NCBI GenBank assembly: GCA_020747065.1
Contig: JAGMVK010000004.1
Location: 2,666,001 to 2,730,000, forward strand
Reading direction: 5' to 3'
Length of the DNA stretch: 64,000 bases
Origin: Cadophora sp. MPI-SDFR-AT-0126
Taxonomy: Eukaryota > Ascomycota > Leotiomycetes > Helotiales > Ploettnerulaceae
Below, in pieces: positions 45,533 to 56,899 of the stretch. The notes under the pieces were generated by a model that was given only the letters and a program-made list of their open reading frames with translations, was not told the DNA's origin and searched no databases. The translations under genes and the position numbers were made by a program. How positions within the stretch are numbered: position 1 is the first letter of the stretch; each line of letters begins with the position of its first letter.

Positions 45533-46679
45533 ATGGCAGTTACGATGTCGACCCCACGAGTTCCACAACAGTCAGGGAATGCAGCTGCGCGCACTGGCAG
45601 TGGACCTGTGGAGCAGAATGAAGTCAAAGTAAGCTTATATTGCCCCCTGTCTTTTGCTATTAGTTCGATTTGTTTACTTTCCGCTTGGATACACCTGATG
45701 CTGGGAGTTCAAATTGTGTTTACTCATGTGTACTTTATCATTTCTTCTTTATTCCTGCACTCGATGAATGATTCAAATACGATTCAGAATTCTAACAAGT
45801 GAACAGAACACACAAAACCCAGTCTCCAATCTCGCCGAAGCTATCTTCATTCCATTCAAGGGCTTCCGTTCCATCCCACTGAGTTCAGCAGACCCTCTTT
45901 CGCAGACCCAGAAGTTAGCAAAGATCATTGAGAATGTCGAGAACCAACAAGCTCTAGTCAAATCCAATATGATTTACCTGGCAGGGAGGCGAGCAGGAGA
46001 CGCAGTCGCAAGAGCAGAGGCGGAGCTGGTCGATATGGGAGAAGGACTTATCGGTGAAGAACCCGGAGCCCTGGAAGCTAAGAGAGAGAAGAGGGGAGAG
46101 GCAGAGGCATTGATGCAATTTATGAGACGCCCAGCTAGGAAAGGTGCGAAGAAAGAGGATTTCACGGGAAGAGGCAGCGCAAGCATTACTAGTAATGCAA
46201 GCCACAAGCAGGAGAACGGACTGTCGGTTCGGAAAAGCTATGCAAACGGTGGAGTCAATATGAGTACAGCAAAACTCATCTCCAGAGCGAGATCGACATC
46301 CATCATCCGCAAAGAAGCGACTTCAGTTCTTCAATCCATTGTTATGGATGGTACCACACAACTCGAAGCTTACGACAAACTCTCTTCTTCAACCCTCAAC
46401 TACTACAAACAAGCACAATCTCGTCGCACCTCGAGATCTGATCCTTCCCTTCCGTTGCCCGTTCGTGCTCGATCAGGAAATGTCAACTTCTCACCACAAC
46501 GAGCTGCCACAATCTCAAGTCTCGGATATCCGCAAAAGAGCCACAAGAACGCCAGTCCTCGAGCAAACCAAGAACTACGACGTACAACTACGGGTATGCC
46601 AATTTCTGGATCCGTATTCGCTGAACCGGTTAGGAATTTGGAGACGATGGAGGAGCTGGCTAGACGAGGGAAAAAATAG
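45533..46679 (+). CDS. Fungal protein of unknown function
   Basis: Two exons (45533-45628 and 45807-46679) give 322 residues; a second ATG at 45545 would shorten it by four. I do not recognise a named family. The best-ordered part is residues about 40-130: NLAEAIFIPFKGFRSIPLS, then KLAKIIENVENQQALVK and MIYLAGRRAGDAVARAEAEL. This reads as amphipathic helices followed by a charged helix (GALEAKREKRGEAEALMQF). The remainder is basic and Ser-rich with a helix near SIIRKEATSVLQSIV, then TLNYYKQAQSRR. It has no signal peptide and no membrane helix. Coherent splicing and helical composition argue that it is a real gene, probably a conserved ascomycete adaptor or scaffold. Confidence 0.7.
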
Positions 46680-47279
46680 GCGTCCAGGAGTTTTGCTTTT
46701 TACGATTTGTCAACTCGGAATCAGGGGCGTATGATAGAAGGCTACAGATAGCTATGGCGTTTCGACGATACCCTGAGATACCCTGGTGTGAATATCATGT
46801 CTGTTGGGGCAGGCTTTTGAAGGTTTTTGCTTTTTGCTACTGCTTTGAGACTGCTGCTGCCGTTGTAGGCTCTACAAAATTTTCTGCTTCGGCAGATGAG
46901 AATTAGGTATGACTTCATAGTCAGCACAGTACAATGAAAAGAGGTGTGGTTTTCACAGTCTGACAGGTCGCTTCCTTCTTCTTCAATTACAGAACGGTGA
47001 TAAGACTTCTCAAACGAACTGACAAGGCAGTTCGGTCTGCGTTTCTTCACAATCGATTTTGAATGTCCTATGAGCACACTGAAATTGGAAATCAAACAGA
47101 AATGAAATGGTCGTCTAATGGTCTACCTAGAAATCAGAACTCTTTGAAACCGAAACGCCAATGTAGTCAATACCGGCTATCGCCATATCTCAGCTGCCAT
47201 CTAAACCATTGCGTCGTGCTCAACTCTCCATCTATTCGCCAGCGAGCGAGGAACCCATGCAAGTAAATACGATACGATT
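46680..47279. other. Convergent 3' region
   Basis: 600 bp between the convergent stops at 46679 and 47280. No gene seen; it should hold both 3' UTRs. Confidence 0.5.
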
Positions 47280-48413
47280 CTAGTCCTCGATCTCGCAAAT
47301 TCCCGTCTCCTCTTCCCTCTCAGCAACATCATAGCATCCACACTTCACTTCCTCCACACACTGCCGCTGCAGGGCTTCAAGTCTACTCTTCATCTCAGGC
47401 GTCGTGATAGTCTGACCATGCACAAAAGCAGGTTTCGGCCACTGCTGACCCCTGCCCCCACAAACCGATTTCCCCTGGGCATGAACCTCATCCTCACAGA
47501 TCTCGATATCTGGATGAAGGAGCGCGAGACCGTGTCGTCGAAACGCGGCGCGACATTCCTCGCAGTCTCTAGCGGCTGTCTTGCGGCCTGACGTCTCCAT
47601 GGCTTCGTAGAGGACAAAGGGTTGCGGAGTCTTCTGCTTGTCTGTGCTGGATTTAAGCCTGTCTGTTTCGACCATCTCGGACTCGGAGACCAAGTGTACC
47701 GTCTTGACGTTCTTGAAGAAGTAGAGTATGCAAGCCAGGTAGTTCTCATAACTACCCATCGTCTCGGTCAGGAGGTTGCGGTTGATAGCTAGCTTTTCGA
47801 CTTTCGCTAGTTCGTCCTGGCACATGTACGGCAAAACATCTTGAAGAATCGACTCGGCGGTAGGCGCCTCGGTATGAATGTCAAGGTACAAAGTATCAGT
47901 CTTGAAACTAAAGTAAGTCTGAGCGATTGAACCGAGGGCTGAGAAGCTCTTGGTGTAGACTTTCGATGCGACTTGATACGATTCTCGGCAAGCGAGAAGT
48001 AGGCCCGGGATTGGAACGTCCGTGTCGAAACCCATCGTGTGATGAAGGTATGGACGACCTCGAATGCGATCCATCCGGTCGAACTCCTTTCGATATCCTA
48101 CATCGTGACTCTCACATAAGCAGCCTTGGTATTTCTGGGAGACCTTTCCACTGCATCTGTCGGCTACATGACGGTTTGATGAGACGCTTTGAATAGCATG
48201 ATAACATTCTGAGACATGGCGTTGCCTCAAATGGACAATTTGAGGTTCGACCGTAGCCTCCCAGATTAAAAGACGTATTTCAAAAGGAAGATCGCGAAAT
48301 CTAGAAAAAGATGGCTCGTTTTCCCTAGGCTTAGAGACCAACTTGACCTGAGAACCCATTGAGCCCGCTGCGACGTTTAGCAAGTGAGGCGTTATCATGT
48401 TGTAATTCTGCAA
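47280..48413 (-). CDS. 2EXR-domain protein
   Basis: A single exon of 377 residues, starting MQNYNMITPHLLNVAAGS; later ATGs at codons 6 and 19 are possible. The N-terminal 2EXR hallmark is SRFRDLPFEIRLLIWEATVE. It is followed by GLLLACRESYQVASKVYTK and FSFKTDTLYLD, the usual second half of this filamentous-fungus domain. The C-terminal 130 residues are Cys-rich (ARDCEECRAAFRRHG, EEVKCGCYDV) and could bind metal. 2EXR proteins are expanded in Pezizomycotina and their function is unknown. They often lie in variable regions, and this gene sits at the edge of the longest gene-poor stretch in the window. A broken relative lies 3 kb away at 51248-51643. Confidence 0.88.
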   Translation of the reverse strand: MQNYNMITPHLLNVAAGSMGSQVKLVSKPRENEPSFSRFRDLPFEIRLLIWEATVEPQIVHLRQRHVSECYHAIQSVSSNRHVADRCSGKVSQKYQGCLCESHDVGYRKEFDRMDRIRGRPYLHHTMGFDTDVPIPGLLLACRESYQVASKVYTKSFSALGSIAQTYFSFKTDTLYLDIHTEAPTAESILQDVLPYMCQDELAKVEKLAINRNLLTETMGSYENYLACILYFFKNVKTVHLVSESEMVETDRLKSSTDKQKTPQPFVLYEAMETSGRKTAARDCEECRAAFRRHGLALLHPDIEICEDEVHAQGKSVCGGRGQQWPKPAFVHGQTITTPEMKSRLEALQRQCVEEVKCGCYDVAEREEETGICEIED

Positions 48414-51247
48414 GGAAATCTAACTGAATGAAGAAATCAATGAAGTTCAAAGATACCAGCGGTGAAGAATTTATTTTAGAGGATGTGTTCAGCCGTAATT
48501 TGCTGACTGTTTCAAAGAGGTATTCTCACTGGACGCCCCCTGCTAAAAGGGCTGAAATACCATCCGCACGTGACGGCAGGCGCACGTCAAGATGTACCCG
48601 CCCTTCGCAATCTGACGCAATCGTTTGTTCTGCTCGTAATAAATAAATCAGACTGTTGAAAGATAAAGAGATTTTGAAGTCCGAAAACATCCGAAAGCCC
48701 ACTCTCTGGTGTTGGTTTTCTGTTGGGTCTTCGGTCCGAAACTGGCGAGTCAGGCGAAGCTATTGTAGCGCGATTTGGCCGAAAACTCGGCACTGTCAAA
48801 CGTGACAGTAGTACAGAGAAAGATACGCTGGCTCTCTTAATGGACCACGATATAGAATTGCTAACAACAGAAGCAAATGTGATGGCAAGAAGAAGGACTC
48901 AAGCTGGAAAAGACAAAATAGAAATCGAACAGATTTTGAAATTGCAGCTGAAGCTGCGCTCTGTCTGCACCAAAGGAGGTTGGCAATATTAGACTTACTC
49001 TATGAAGAAGTCGCTCTCCTCGTTGTGACGACCGCAATTCGAGTGTGCTTTGGATCCACTCTGAATCGCTTCAAGCTTGGCCTTCGTCGTCGATATTTTG
49101 ATGATTTTGTGGTAGACAATCGATAAGTTGAAGATTTTGTGGCCTCCTGGTTGTCAAAGTTGGATGGCCCGATCCGTAGGACTGCTTCATGGGGAGCAAG
49201 ATGTCGAAAATAGGCAAGGTCATCTGCACAGAAGCAAAGTAGCAGCTTGCGAGTGAGATCTTCTTCAGAGTGGGAGCGGCTGTCGGAAGTTTATGTTTTG
49301 AATAACTTTATGTCGAATGAATTTATATCCCAGTAGAGCCGTATCCAAGGCTGGAACAATTGTGCCAAGCCACACGAAGTCCTCGCACCATCGTGGCTTT
49401 CGCGAGTCCCCTCACGCGAAAAGTAGAGTTCGCACGTCCCTACAACTCAAAAAATCTGACATCATCCAATAACCGCCCTGCACTTTTCCCGAAGGTCTGC
49501 CATCCTGGAACCATCAGACGATAGCATAGGCAGTTAACTGTCTTCGTCGCTTGTGGTAGGCACTCGTTGCATTTCACGTCTTTCGGCGCATTGAAATGAA
49601 GCGATTCGCAGCATCTGCATTTAGGTCAGATAGAAGCTCTTGAAGTAGATCATCAATTTCGTTCTTGCAGGTGGGGCGGGATCTTCATTGTGGCTTGATG
49701 ACTCGAGCCAAGCCGTTCTGCTGACAGATTCTTAACGATGCGGGCTGGCAGCATGGTTCATCTGAAGACTGGGGTCTTCTCAAGCTAGCCTTCAAGAAGA
49801 ACCTATCTTCGAGACATGGTCTAAGCTAGTTGCGTCGAGAAGCATTGCGCGTCCAGAAGAAATCTTCTAAAAGAAATTGTCTTCCGGAAGAGAATCTCAA
49901 GAATACTGCTACTTCTAGATACCTCGTTATTGTAGATAATTTCTTCTGGACGCTATATGCTTCTACAAATTCTCTTCTATATTCACTCACCTTTTCGAAT
50001 TTCACTTCTGGAAGCCTTCTCCTAGACATGATATTATCATTGTCCGTACCTAAATCATTTCCGGTTAAGCTTGCCTTCCTATCCCTTCAATTCTTGATTG
50101 ATTTTGGCGGTGCGCATTCGCATTCCTGTTTGTTTCCTCGTTCGCCTCGTGAAGGTAAGATCTCTCAAGCACGAGCGCCGTCTCCAAGGCTCAAACGTTG
50201 GCTCTTCAGCCAATAACTGCTTGCCACGCTAGGGTGGTTGGACGACGAGCCACCAACTACGACCCCGATGTTATCGCTTCTATAATATCGACGCCCGGAA
50301 TGTGTGTGAGGGTGGTAGTCACAGGAACAAGTTCTGCATACTCCTGCAAGCACTCATTGGATTCCGCAGATGCAAGAAAGACTCTACGAACATGACCACC
50401 TTCACATGTGAGATCGCTGGTGCGTCTTACTGGGTGGATGAAGGAGTGGTCTGGGGATCCTCCAGCCCGATAAAAGAGACTGTCGAGCTCACAAAATCGG
50501 AACTTTCATTTCAATAGGTATCGAGAACTGCGGAATCAAACCACGCTCTTGAAGTAAGTGATTTTGGGTCTGGAGCACGGGTAAAGACTAACATCTATCA
50601 CAAGGTATGCGCCCTAAATCAAGACCTGTTCCGCGTCTGTGATCTGAATTAAATACAGAGCTGGACTAATCAATGTCTGCCAGGCTACAATCTCCACCAA
50701 CTCCTCTCGGTTGACAAGAGGCGATATGCCAGCCCCAGTCGTCGTGGTCGCAGCGGCCACGGTAACAGTAGCCGTTGTAGTGACTCTCTGGACACTCCTT
50801 TCATCCTCCGAGGAAATATCCACTCCCAAATCGACTAAATGTCGTGACTGCAAGAGGACTATAAGGTCGAATGAGGGCCCGAGATGGAGAAGGATAGCCG
50901 CGATCAAGCGCCCACTTGTTTGTTCATGTCGATGATTCTCTCGAGTGAGCATGGCGAGGAGTCAGGGATGGATATATCGAGGAAGGATCTTGTGGCCGAG
51001 TAGATCTGTGGGGAAGAGAGTGAGGGACGGACCGTGGAGAGTTCAGGGTTGAGTTTCAGGAGTCGGAGGGTGAAAAGCGTATTTTCAAGGACGGTAATAG
51101 GTCAGAGAGAGGATTAGAAAGAAAGATCAGAGAAATGGAAATTCATTTGTTCGGTACATAAAATCGTCTGTCAAATGCTATTTTGGTAGAAATAGCGGTC
51201 AACATCCAACCTAACGCCATCCCAACCTGTGATTAAACCAGCGCTAC
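48414..51247. other. Gene-poor stretch with short inverted repeat
   Basis: About 2.8 kb without a convincing gene. A small frame at 50391-50517 (MTTFTCEIAGASYWVDEG) and a frame with one hydrophobic segment at 50729-50935 (VVVVAAATVTVAVVVTLW) are open, but neither has domain or splice support. The inverted repeat at 49838-49964 is listed separately. Confidence 0.45.
49838..49964. repeat. 127-bp inverted-repeat element, possible MITE or hairpin
   Basis: The left arm 49838-49863 and right arm 49939-49964 are reverse complements over 23 of 26 bases. The inner 15 bases (GCGTCCAGAAGAAAT against ATTTCTTCTGGACGC) and the outer 8 (AGAAGCAT against ATGCTTCT) are perfect, with three mismatched bases between. 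The loop is 75 bp and rich in TCTTC/GAAGA tracts. No clear target-site duplication is visible at the flanks, so the element type is open. Confidence 0.7.
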
Positions 51248-51643
51248 TCATGTATCCACAACACCAAAATCAATAGCCCCATCGTCATCATCCTCAGGCA
51301 CGCCTGTAAGTTCGTACCGATACATCAAGTCACTCCGCATCGTGTACTTCAACCTACTCAGCAACTCGCCCCCAGAATGCAGCAAACTAGCACAGGTATT
51401 TCGGGTCGTACTCGGCACAGTGTTTGCTTGCACTTCATAATTAGAGCCCTTTCTGATGTGGACAATCTGTGGTTCGACTGTAGCCCGTGAATCATAAGTC
51501 AGCTCTCATCTTTGAATTTGGAACGAATCCAACATGACCCAATTCTCACGTATGACAAGTCGTATCTTCGATGGGAACTGGGTAGACTGGGAGAAGGCGT
51601 CTCGGGGGTTCACTTGCAGCGTGTTGGAAATTGACACATGGGT
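51248..51643 (-). pseudogene. Truncated 2EXR-family relative
   Basis: Reading the minus strand, a frame open from 51643 gives TQFPSKIRLVI, which matches the conserved P-x-EIRLxI of 2EXR domains. After a break of about 70 bp, ATVEPQIVHIRKGSNYEVQA follows. The core ATVEPQIVH is identical to the same position of the intact gene at 47280-48413. The rest (LLSRLKYTMRSDLMYRYEL, ending at 51248) does not match it. There is no ATG before the first block: a TAA lies directly upstream. The remaining 250 residues of a normal member are missing. A donor-like GTGAGA after the first block could splice the halves, but the gene would still lack a start. Best read as a decayed copy. Confidence 0.6.
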
Positions 51644-53936
51644 TTAGATGGCCCGAGTGGCCAGTTTTGAGATCGTGTTAAAAGCATCGCGGGATGGGAA
51701 AATTAGTGGTATCGATGATCGAGGACTTCAAATATACAGAACAGTCGACTCAATTGGGTTGCGGAGTATGGAAACCTCGGTCAGCGCCTGGAAGCGCGAC
51801 TGCCAAGCGAACCCCAAACGCGGGGTCACGGAAAGTCTGATCACAATTCGAGGAGACTCAAGATACCAATGCACCCTTCTATTCACGTACTTGATCCAAG
51901 GATCATTGTGTTCGGGACCCTATCTCACAAATTTTAGGATATCTTCATTCTGTACAATTGCCCTCGCGAAACATCTTCTCGAGCTTGGGCTTTCCTTGTT
52001 TTCCTTCTGTCTCGGATTCCATGTCCCCGAATCAAATACAAATACTCCGCATGAGAAAACGAGAATCCTGAACGGATCAGTTACTGCTGGTAGCTCTGCT
52101 GTGTGTATCCCAAGTCTAAAACAAATACAAGAGCAGCTTTCTGTTGATGTTCTAGCCGTGCAAACCCCTGAAGGCGAGTGATCAGATGAAGCCACTTCAC
52201 CTAAACTTTCTTCCCGGGAAGTCACAGGTACAGTACGAATAATGATATTCATGCAATACTCAACTTTTCATCGCTAGATTTTTGGAAAGAAAGGTTCGCC
52301 TAGCAGGGTCAAAGCTGCGTAGATTCCAAGCCAGTACATACTTCCAGCCTGACTTCTATTACATCTTACACCTTAGCAAGGTAGTCCTCAAATTGCTTAG
52401 CAAGCAGTACAATGTGACAAAGGTCTTCTTCCGTCGCATTTTTTGCCTGGCTCACCTCGAAGCTGTGTCTAATTCTTTCGTTTTTTGGACGTTGCTGCTG
52501 CCCCAAGAGACTGGAGACGCCGTGCCTGGTGGAAAGAAGTCACCCCGTCTTTCTGTTGAAGACTTCCTCCCCAATTTCGAGCGCTTTGTGGTCTCACGCC
52601 GAGGCAGTCCTTGGGGCAGCCCAGGAGCAAAGACCTGTCTAAGTTCTCAGTCTTTTTTGCTTAAAATTCTGCTCCTCGGATGGTCTTGGCTTGGAGGGAG
52701 TGGGCTACACTATATCGTATCTCTGCTCGCTCATTCTATGCCATATGTGGGGTTTTTCCCGTCGATAATTCTATGCAACAGGGCTCCTCTTAGTTTGGTA
52801 GCCATGGGGTGCCTGCGGGACATGACAGCCCTCTCAATGGAGCATTACAGATCCTTCTGTCTCGGTATTATGAAGCGTCAGTCGCACATGCACTAGACTC
52901 ATGAATCTTTCATGGGATTAGATATCTTATGCTTTGCTTCAATGTCTTCTGCTGTTTGCATTACATAACATCATCATATCTTTTACTCAATACGACTCGG
53001 ATAAATTGCAGCCCGATTATGCTACAGGCAAAAGAAGTGACCTAGTGAAAAGTCTGCTCGATCATTCCTTTATCATTTAGAAGAGATACTGTTTGTTTTG
53101 CAAAGATTAGAGCAAAGAGTGGAAGACCAATATTAGCGTCCATCTCGGCCTATTACAAGTAGACTTCGTATCCAAAGTGAAGTTACTCAGATCAAGTAGG
53201 ATGCAGGCTGGATGCAGCAAATTTGCAGTTCCATGGTTCAAATCTTCTTCGTTGTTGGCTGACTACTGATTGCAACAACTTTCGCTTCGCCCAAGTCAAC
53301 GTCCACGCTTCCTGACTCCGCGGTGAGACCCTTGTCGGTCAATGATACCTGTGCACCGCTCAAGCGCTCTCCGAGCAACAATCCAGGACACTTTGGAATC
53401 TTTATGGCTCAATCGGGTCAATGTTTCACTCTGTTGTCGCAACCCCTGAAATTCGGCAATCTGATTGGCGGGTTCGACAACCTCGCTTCCGTGTCAGGTT
53501 GGTCTCACCCCTGACAGACCCCAATTCCTTTCCATCCCTTGTCAAAGTTTCAAAAGCCACTCGACAGTTCGTCCGTTCAATTGGCAGGTATGCCATTTTA
53601 TCCCACCTTTGGGATTATTTGGCGATCTGATGATTCCACAGTTCTTGCTTCTGCGGCAAGCCATCGCTTATGCCAGTCAATATAGGCTCCACGAAGTGAT
53701 GATTCCAAACTCTGAAACGAACCTGCTTATGGCTATGGGATCAGTGACCTGTCTCAGGAGGAACTGTCGGTTATTCAGATCATGATCAAGATGCACTTAG
53801 GAAGTACTTAATCCAGTCGAAGAATGGCTGGAACTTCGGATCTCAAATCATAATCAATCACTCCTTCTTTCTCTTAGTGCAGGTTTTACATCTTTAATCA
53901 TACATTCATTCATTCACTTCGCCAGGCGCTTCCAGA
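51644..53936. other. Gene-poor stretch
   Basis: About 2.3 kb. Frames at 51648-52181 and 52282-52896 (plus) are open for 177 and 204 codons but show no domain. The second lacks an ATG at its head. The final 150 bp should be the promoter of the secreted-protein gene. Confidence 0.45.
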
Positions 53937-54909
53937 ATGTTGTTTTCATATATTGCCATCTTCGCCCTTGGCTCTGCTGGTCTGATCAATGGCGCTGTAC
54001 TGGCTTCTGATCCGGTATCAGGAAGAGCCCAAAAGTCAAAATTTCGAGGAGTTCAAAGCCGGCAGAACACTAACAAGGCCAGTCAAACATGCTTAGCAGC
54101 CAATGCACTCCAGACTGCCAGTGGAAAGACGGGTCAGGAAGCAGGCACCGATGGAATCAAGCCTGGTCAAGCGCCGTCAGCAACGTACGTCAATTGTCTC
54201 CAGTCACAGAATGTCTGCTAATCTGAATTGCAACAGTGATAACGCCAACTTCATCAACTTCTGTTCCGGCCAGACTATCACAAACGGCCTGCAGCTTACA
54301 GCAGGCTCCTGTAACGGCATTCCCATGGGCAAGATTCCCGCATCCAAAAACATGATCACAGCCATGATCACCAACCCACAAATCGGCGACAAAGTCCCAG
54401 CAGACACAACTTTCAACATCTCCGTCCAAACCCAGCATCTCAACGCAGGCTTCTTCGTCAACCCGACCACAAACTACTATACCGCACCGCAAGATTTGGA
54501 TCAGAATGGCGACATCATTGGACATTGCCACGTCACGGTTCAAGATATCGGTTCCCTCAAATCCACAACCCCTCCCGATCCAACCACTTTTGCTTTCTTC
54601 AAGGGCATAGATGATGCCGGGAATGGTCAAGGTCTTCTCCAAGCTACTGTTACAGATGGTCTTCCGGCTGGGGTATACCGCGTCTGCACCATGATTGCTG
54701 CGAGAAATCACCAACCGGTCAACATGCCTGTTGCTCAGCGAGGTGCTCAGGATGACTGCACGAAGTTCGAAGTCGTTGCAGCTCAGGGCGGCAATGGAGG
54801 AACAGGTGCGGGTGCAGGCAAAGCTGGCAAAGGCAGCAAGAATGCGGGGAATGCAAATACTGGGAAGATGGCTTCGGGAAAGGTTGATGGCAAAGCTCAA
54901 GATCAATAA
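53937..54909 (+). CDS. Secreted fungal protein with Gly/Lys-rich tail
   Basis: Two exons (53937-54184 and 54237-54909) give 306 residues. The signal peptide is MLFSYIAIFALGSAGLINGA. Basic pairs follow, with possible Kex2-type cleavage near SRQN. The conserved domain runs from about residue 80 to 245: NFINFCSGQTITNGLQ, SCNGIPMGKIPA, VPADTTFNISVQTQHLNAG, GHCHVTVQDIG, FAFFKGIDDAGNGQG, LPAGVYRVCTM and RNHQPVNMPVAQRGAQDDC. This family is widespread in asco- and basidiomycetes. I recall it being mislabelled as ribosomal protein S17 in some databases, and its role is unknown. The last 50 residues are low-complexity, rich in Gly, Lys and Asn (GKAGKGSKNAGNANTGKM), and could bind wall polymers. There is no GPI signal or membrane helix. 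It is isolated in a gene-poor stretch, as accessory secreted proteins often are. Confidence 0.87.
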
Positions 54910-56899
54910 GGGGTCCCGTAGAGATGTTGCGTGAAAGGCTCTGAGACTTTTGGTTGTCGAGATAGCCTCTTTGTTATTTTAACCTTGTGTATATTTGTGA
55001 CATTTTTTTTGGGAATTCCTTTGTCGAACACTCAAGCGAGAAGTAAAAAGAGAAAGACTCGGGCTTCGCAGCAAAAGATAGTGGAAAAGTCTCCACTGAC
55101 TTGTAGTTTTCGTCAAGACGATATGCGCATCTGTAATACCCAGTAGATCTTTCAAGCGGTTGACTGAAGCTTTGTATACCGGCATCACATGAATCAATAC
55201 TGGAGCTGGGAGACTCCTGCTTTTGGTGGTGGAAGGAGAAGGGGGATGTTGACAAACACCGAGATACGGAAATGTATCAATATTCAATATCAGACTCCCG
55301 AAGTCTCATCTTGTGAATATAAAAGGTACCCCAGTCATGCGTACTGGAAAATTTGCATTGCCGAGCCGTGTCTGAGCGTCTCGCTTAGCCAAGGATCGTC
55401 AATAAAAGTAACCACAACGCAAAAACATCAAATCGACCCTAGCGTCCAGCGAGACAGGGCCCGAAACTTTTCTCAATTAATATCATACAAGCAGAGGAGT
55501 CACTGAAAGACCTGTGTCCAATACATCAAATATTTCCAGAGGCTAGTGAGTCTCGATAAACATTCGAAGCATTCGGCGTCTTGTACCATATACTCGTCTT
55601 AGATACCAGGCCATGCAAAAAATGTGATTATACGGAGTTTTGGCATTCAGAGGAACTCGATGAAAGTTGAGAGCAATTGGCTACTTTCATATCGATCAAG
55701 AAGTTCGAATACTCGCGAAGCTGAATAATCCGATAAGACATGTGAGGGCATGTGGATTAAACAATTCTTGTAGACTTGTCCTCCACATCTCTAGCTATAG
55801 GTGCATTTTGAAAATGACACCGGTCATTTTAATGGCTTAAAACTCCAAATATAACCTGTTCTAAAGGCTTGGATCTCACAACATCACTCATGATGTTCGT
55901 CTATCGGGGATCAGCAGTGCCACATCCCACCTCAACCATTCCAATCTTCCCAACACATTTGTACCAAGTCTTGATGTTCAATTTCGTACCTTTAATAAAT
56001 TATAAGACTGTTGACGTTCAAACTTAGCATCTGACATTCCGATGGCTGTACCGTTCGATTTTTCAATTGATGTATACTATTGTCTGCAGCTAGTTGTTTA
56101 CTGTCACTTGGACTCGGCTCGTTTGTTTACATCGGCAGGAATTTCACTGCGACGATTCGGCAGAGTCTCGAGGACTGCTATCAGGGAAAGTTTCGGGTTT
56201 CTACCTTTTTGGGGTTCAAAAGCCTCGGACTGGAATCCTTCTCTTAATGTTGAAGCGGGTAATTAATCACCATATTAATCTCGCATCAACCACCACAACA
56301 GTGGAAAGGGTTAGCGAGCCGCGAAGTGCTGCCCTCCCACCTAAATCCACTCTGCGCTTCAACAACTTCCGCTCCTTCTACACCATCTAGAACCCACACT
56401 CTATCTTGAAATACTTCACAAAAACAAGCTTCTCAAAAGCCCCACCACCTTTCACCTCACGACCATTTTTTGCAATACAACGTCGCACAACACCAAGACC
56501 GATTAACTGGCCATTCATTCGCCAAGGTACTGTAAGTTTTCGGCTGAACATCCGACTTGCCTATTTAATGTTTCGATGTTGGCTCCTCTGCCCAACCCAC
56601 TGACCGGCGGGTAAAAACCATTGATGTTAAAGTTCGAATACGAGCTGGGGTACACGAGCACTCGTGATTGGCTGCACTGCATATTTTCGGAGTTGAGATT
56701 GCCGGTAAGTATGAATATGCTGAGTGGCTCGCTGGCATCATGAGGGCGGCAGACGGTGTGTGGAACGGCCGTTCAGCTTGGTGTCACAGTGCAATGCGGC
56801 TGTAGAACATTCAGGACCGTTTACCGTCGAATTGTCAGTTTCGAGTGTCTCGTACATGCTGAGAAATTCGCGAGTTTTGGTGAGAGCGAGATATCAAAA
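54910..56899. other. Gene-poor stretch, no gene seen
   Basis: About 2 kb between the secreted-protein gene and the methyltransferase. Only short, overlapping frames; no domain, RNA gene or repeat is recognised. Confidence 0.5.

Noticed and set aside
51648..52181. 177-codon open frame, plus strand
   Set aside because: No known motif; it adjoins the decayed 2EXR copy on the opposite strand and shows no intron or start context.
52282..52896. 204-codon open frame, plus strand, as a gene
   Set aside because: It opens at a TTG with no ATG near the head, has no recognisable motif and lies in a tract with other random frames.
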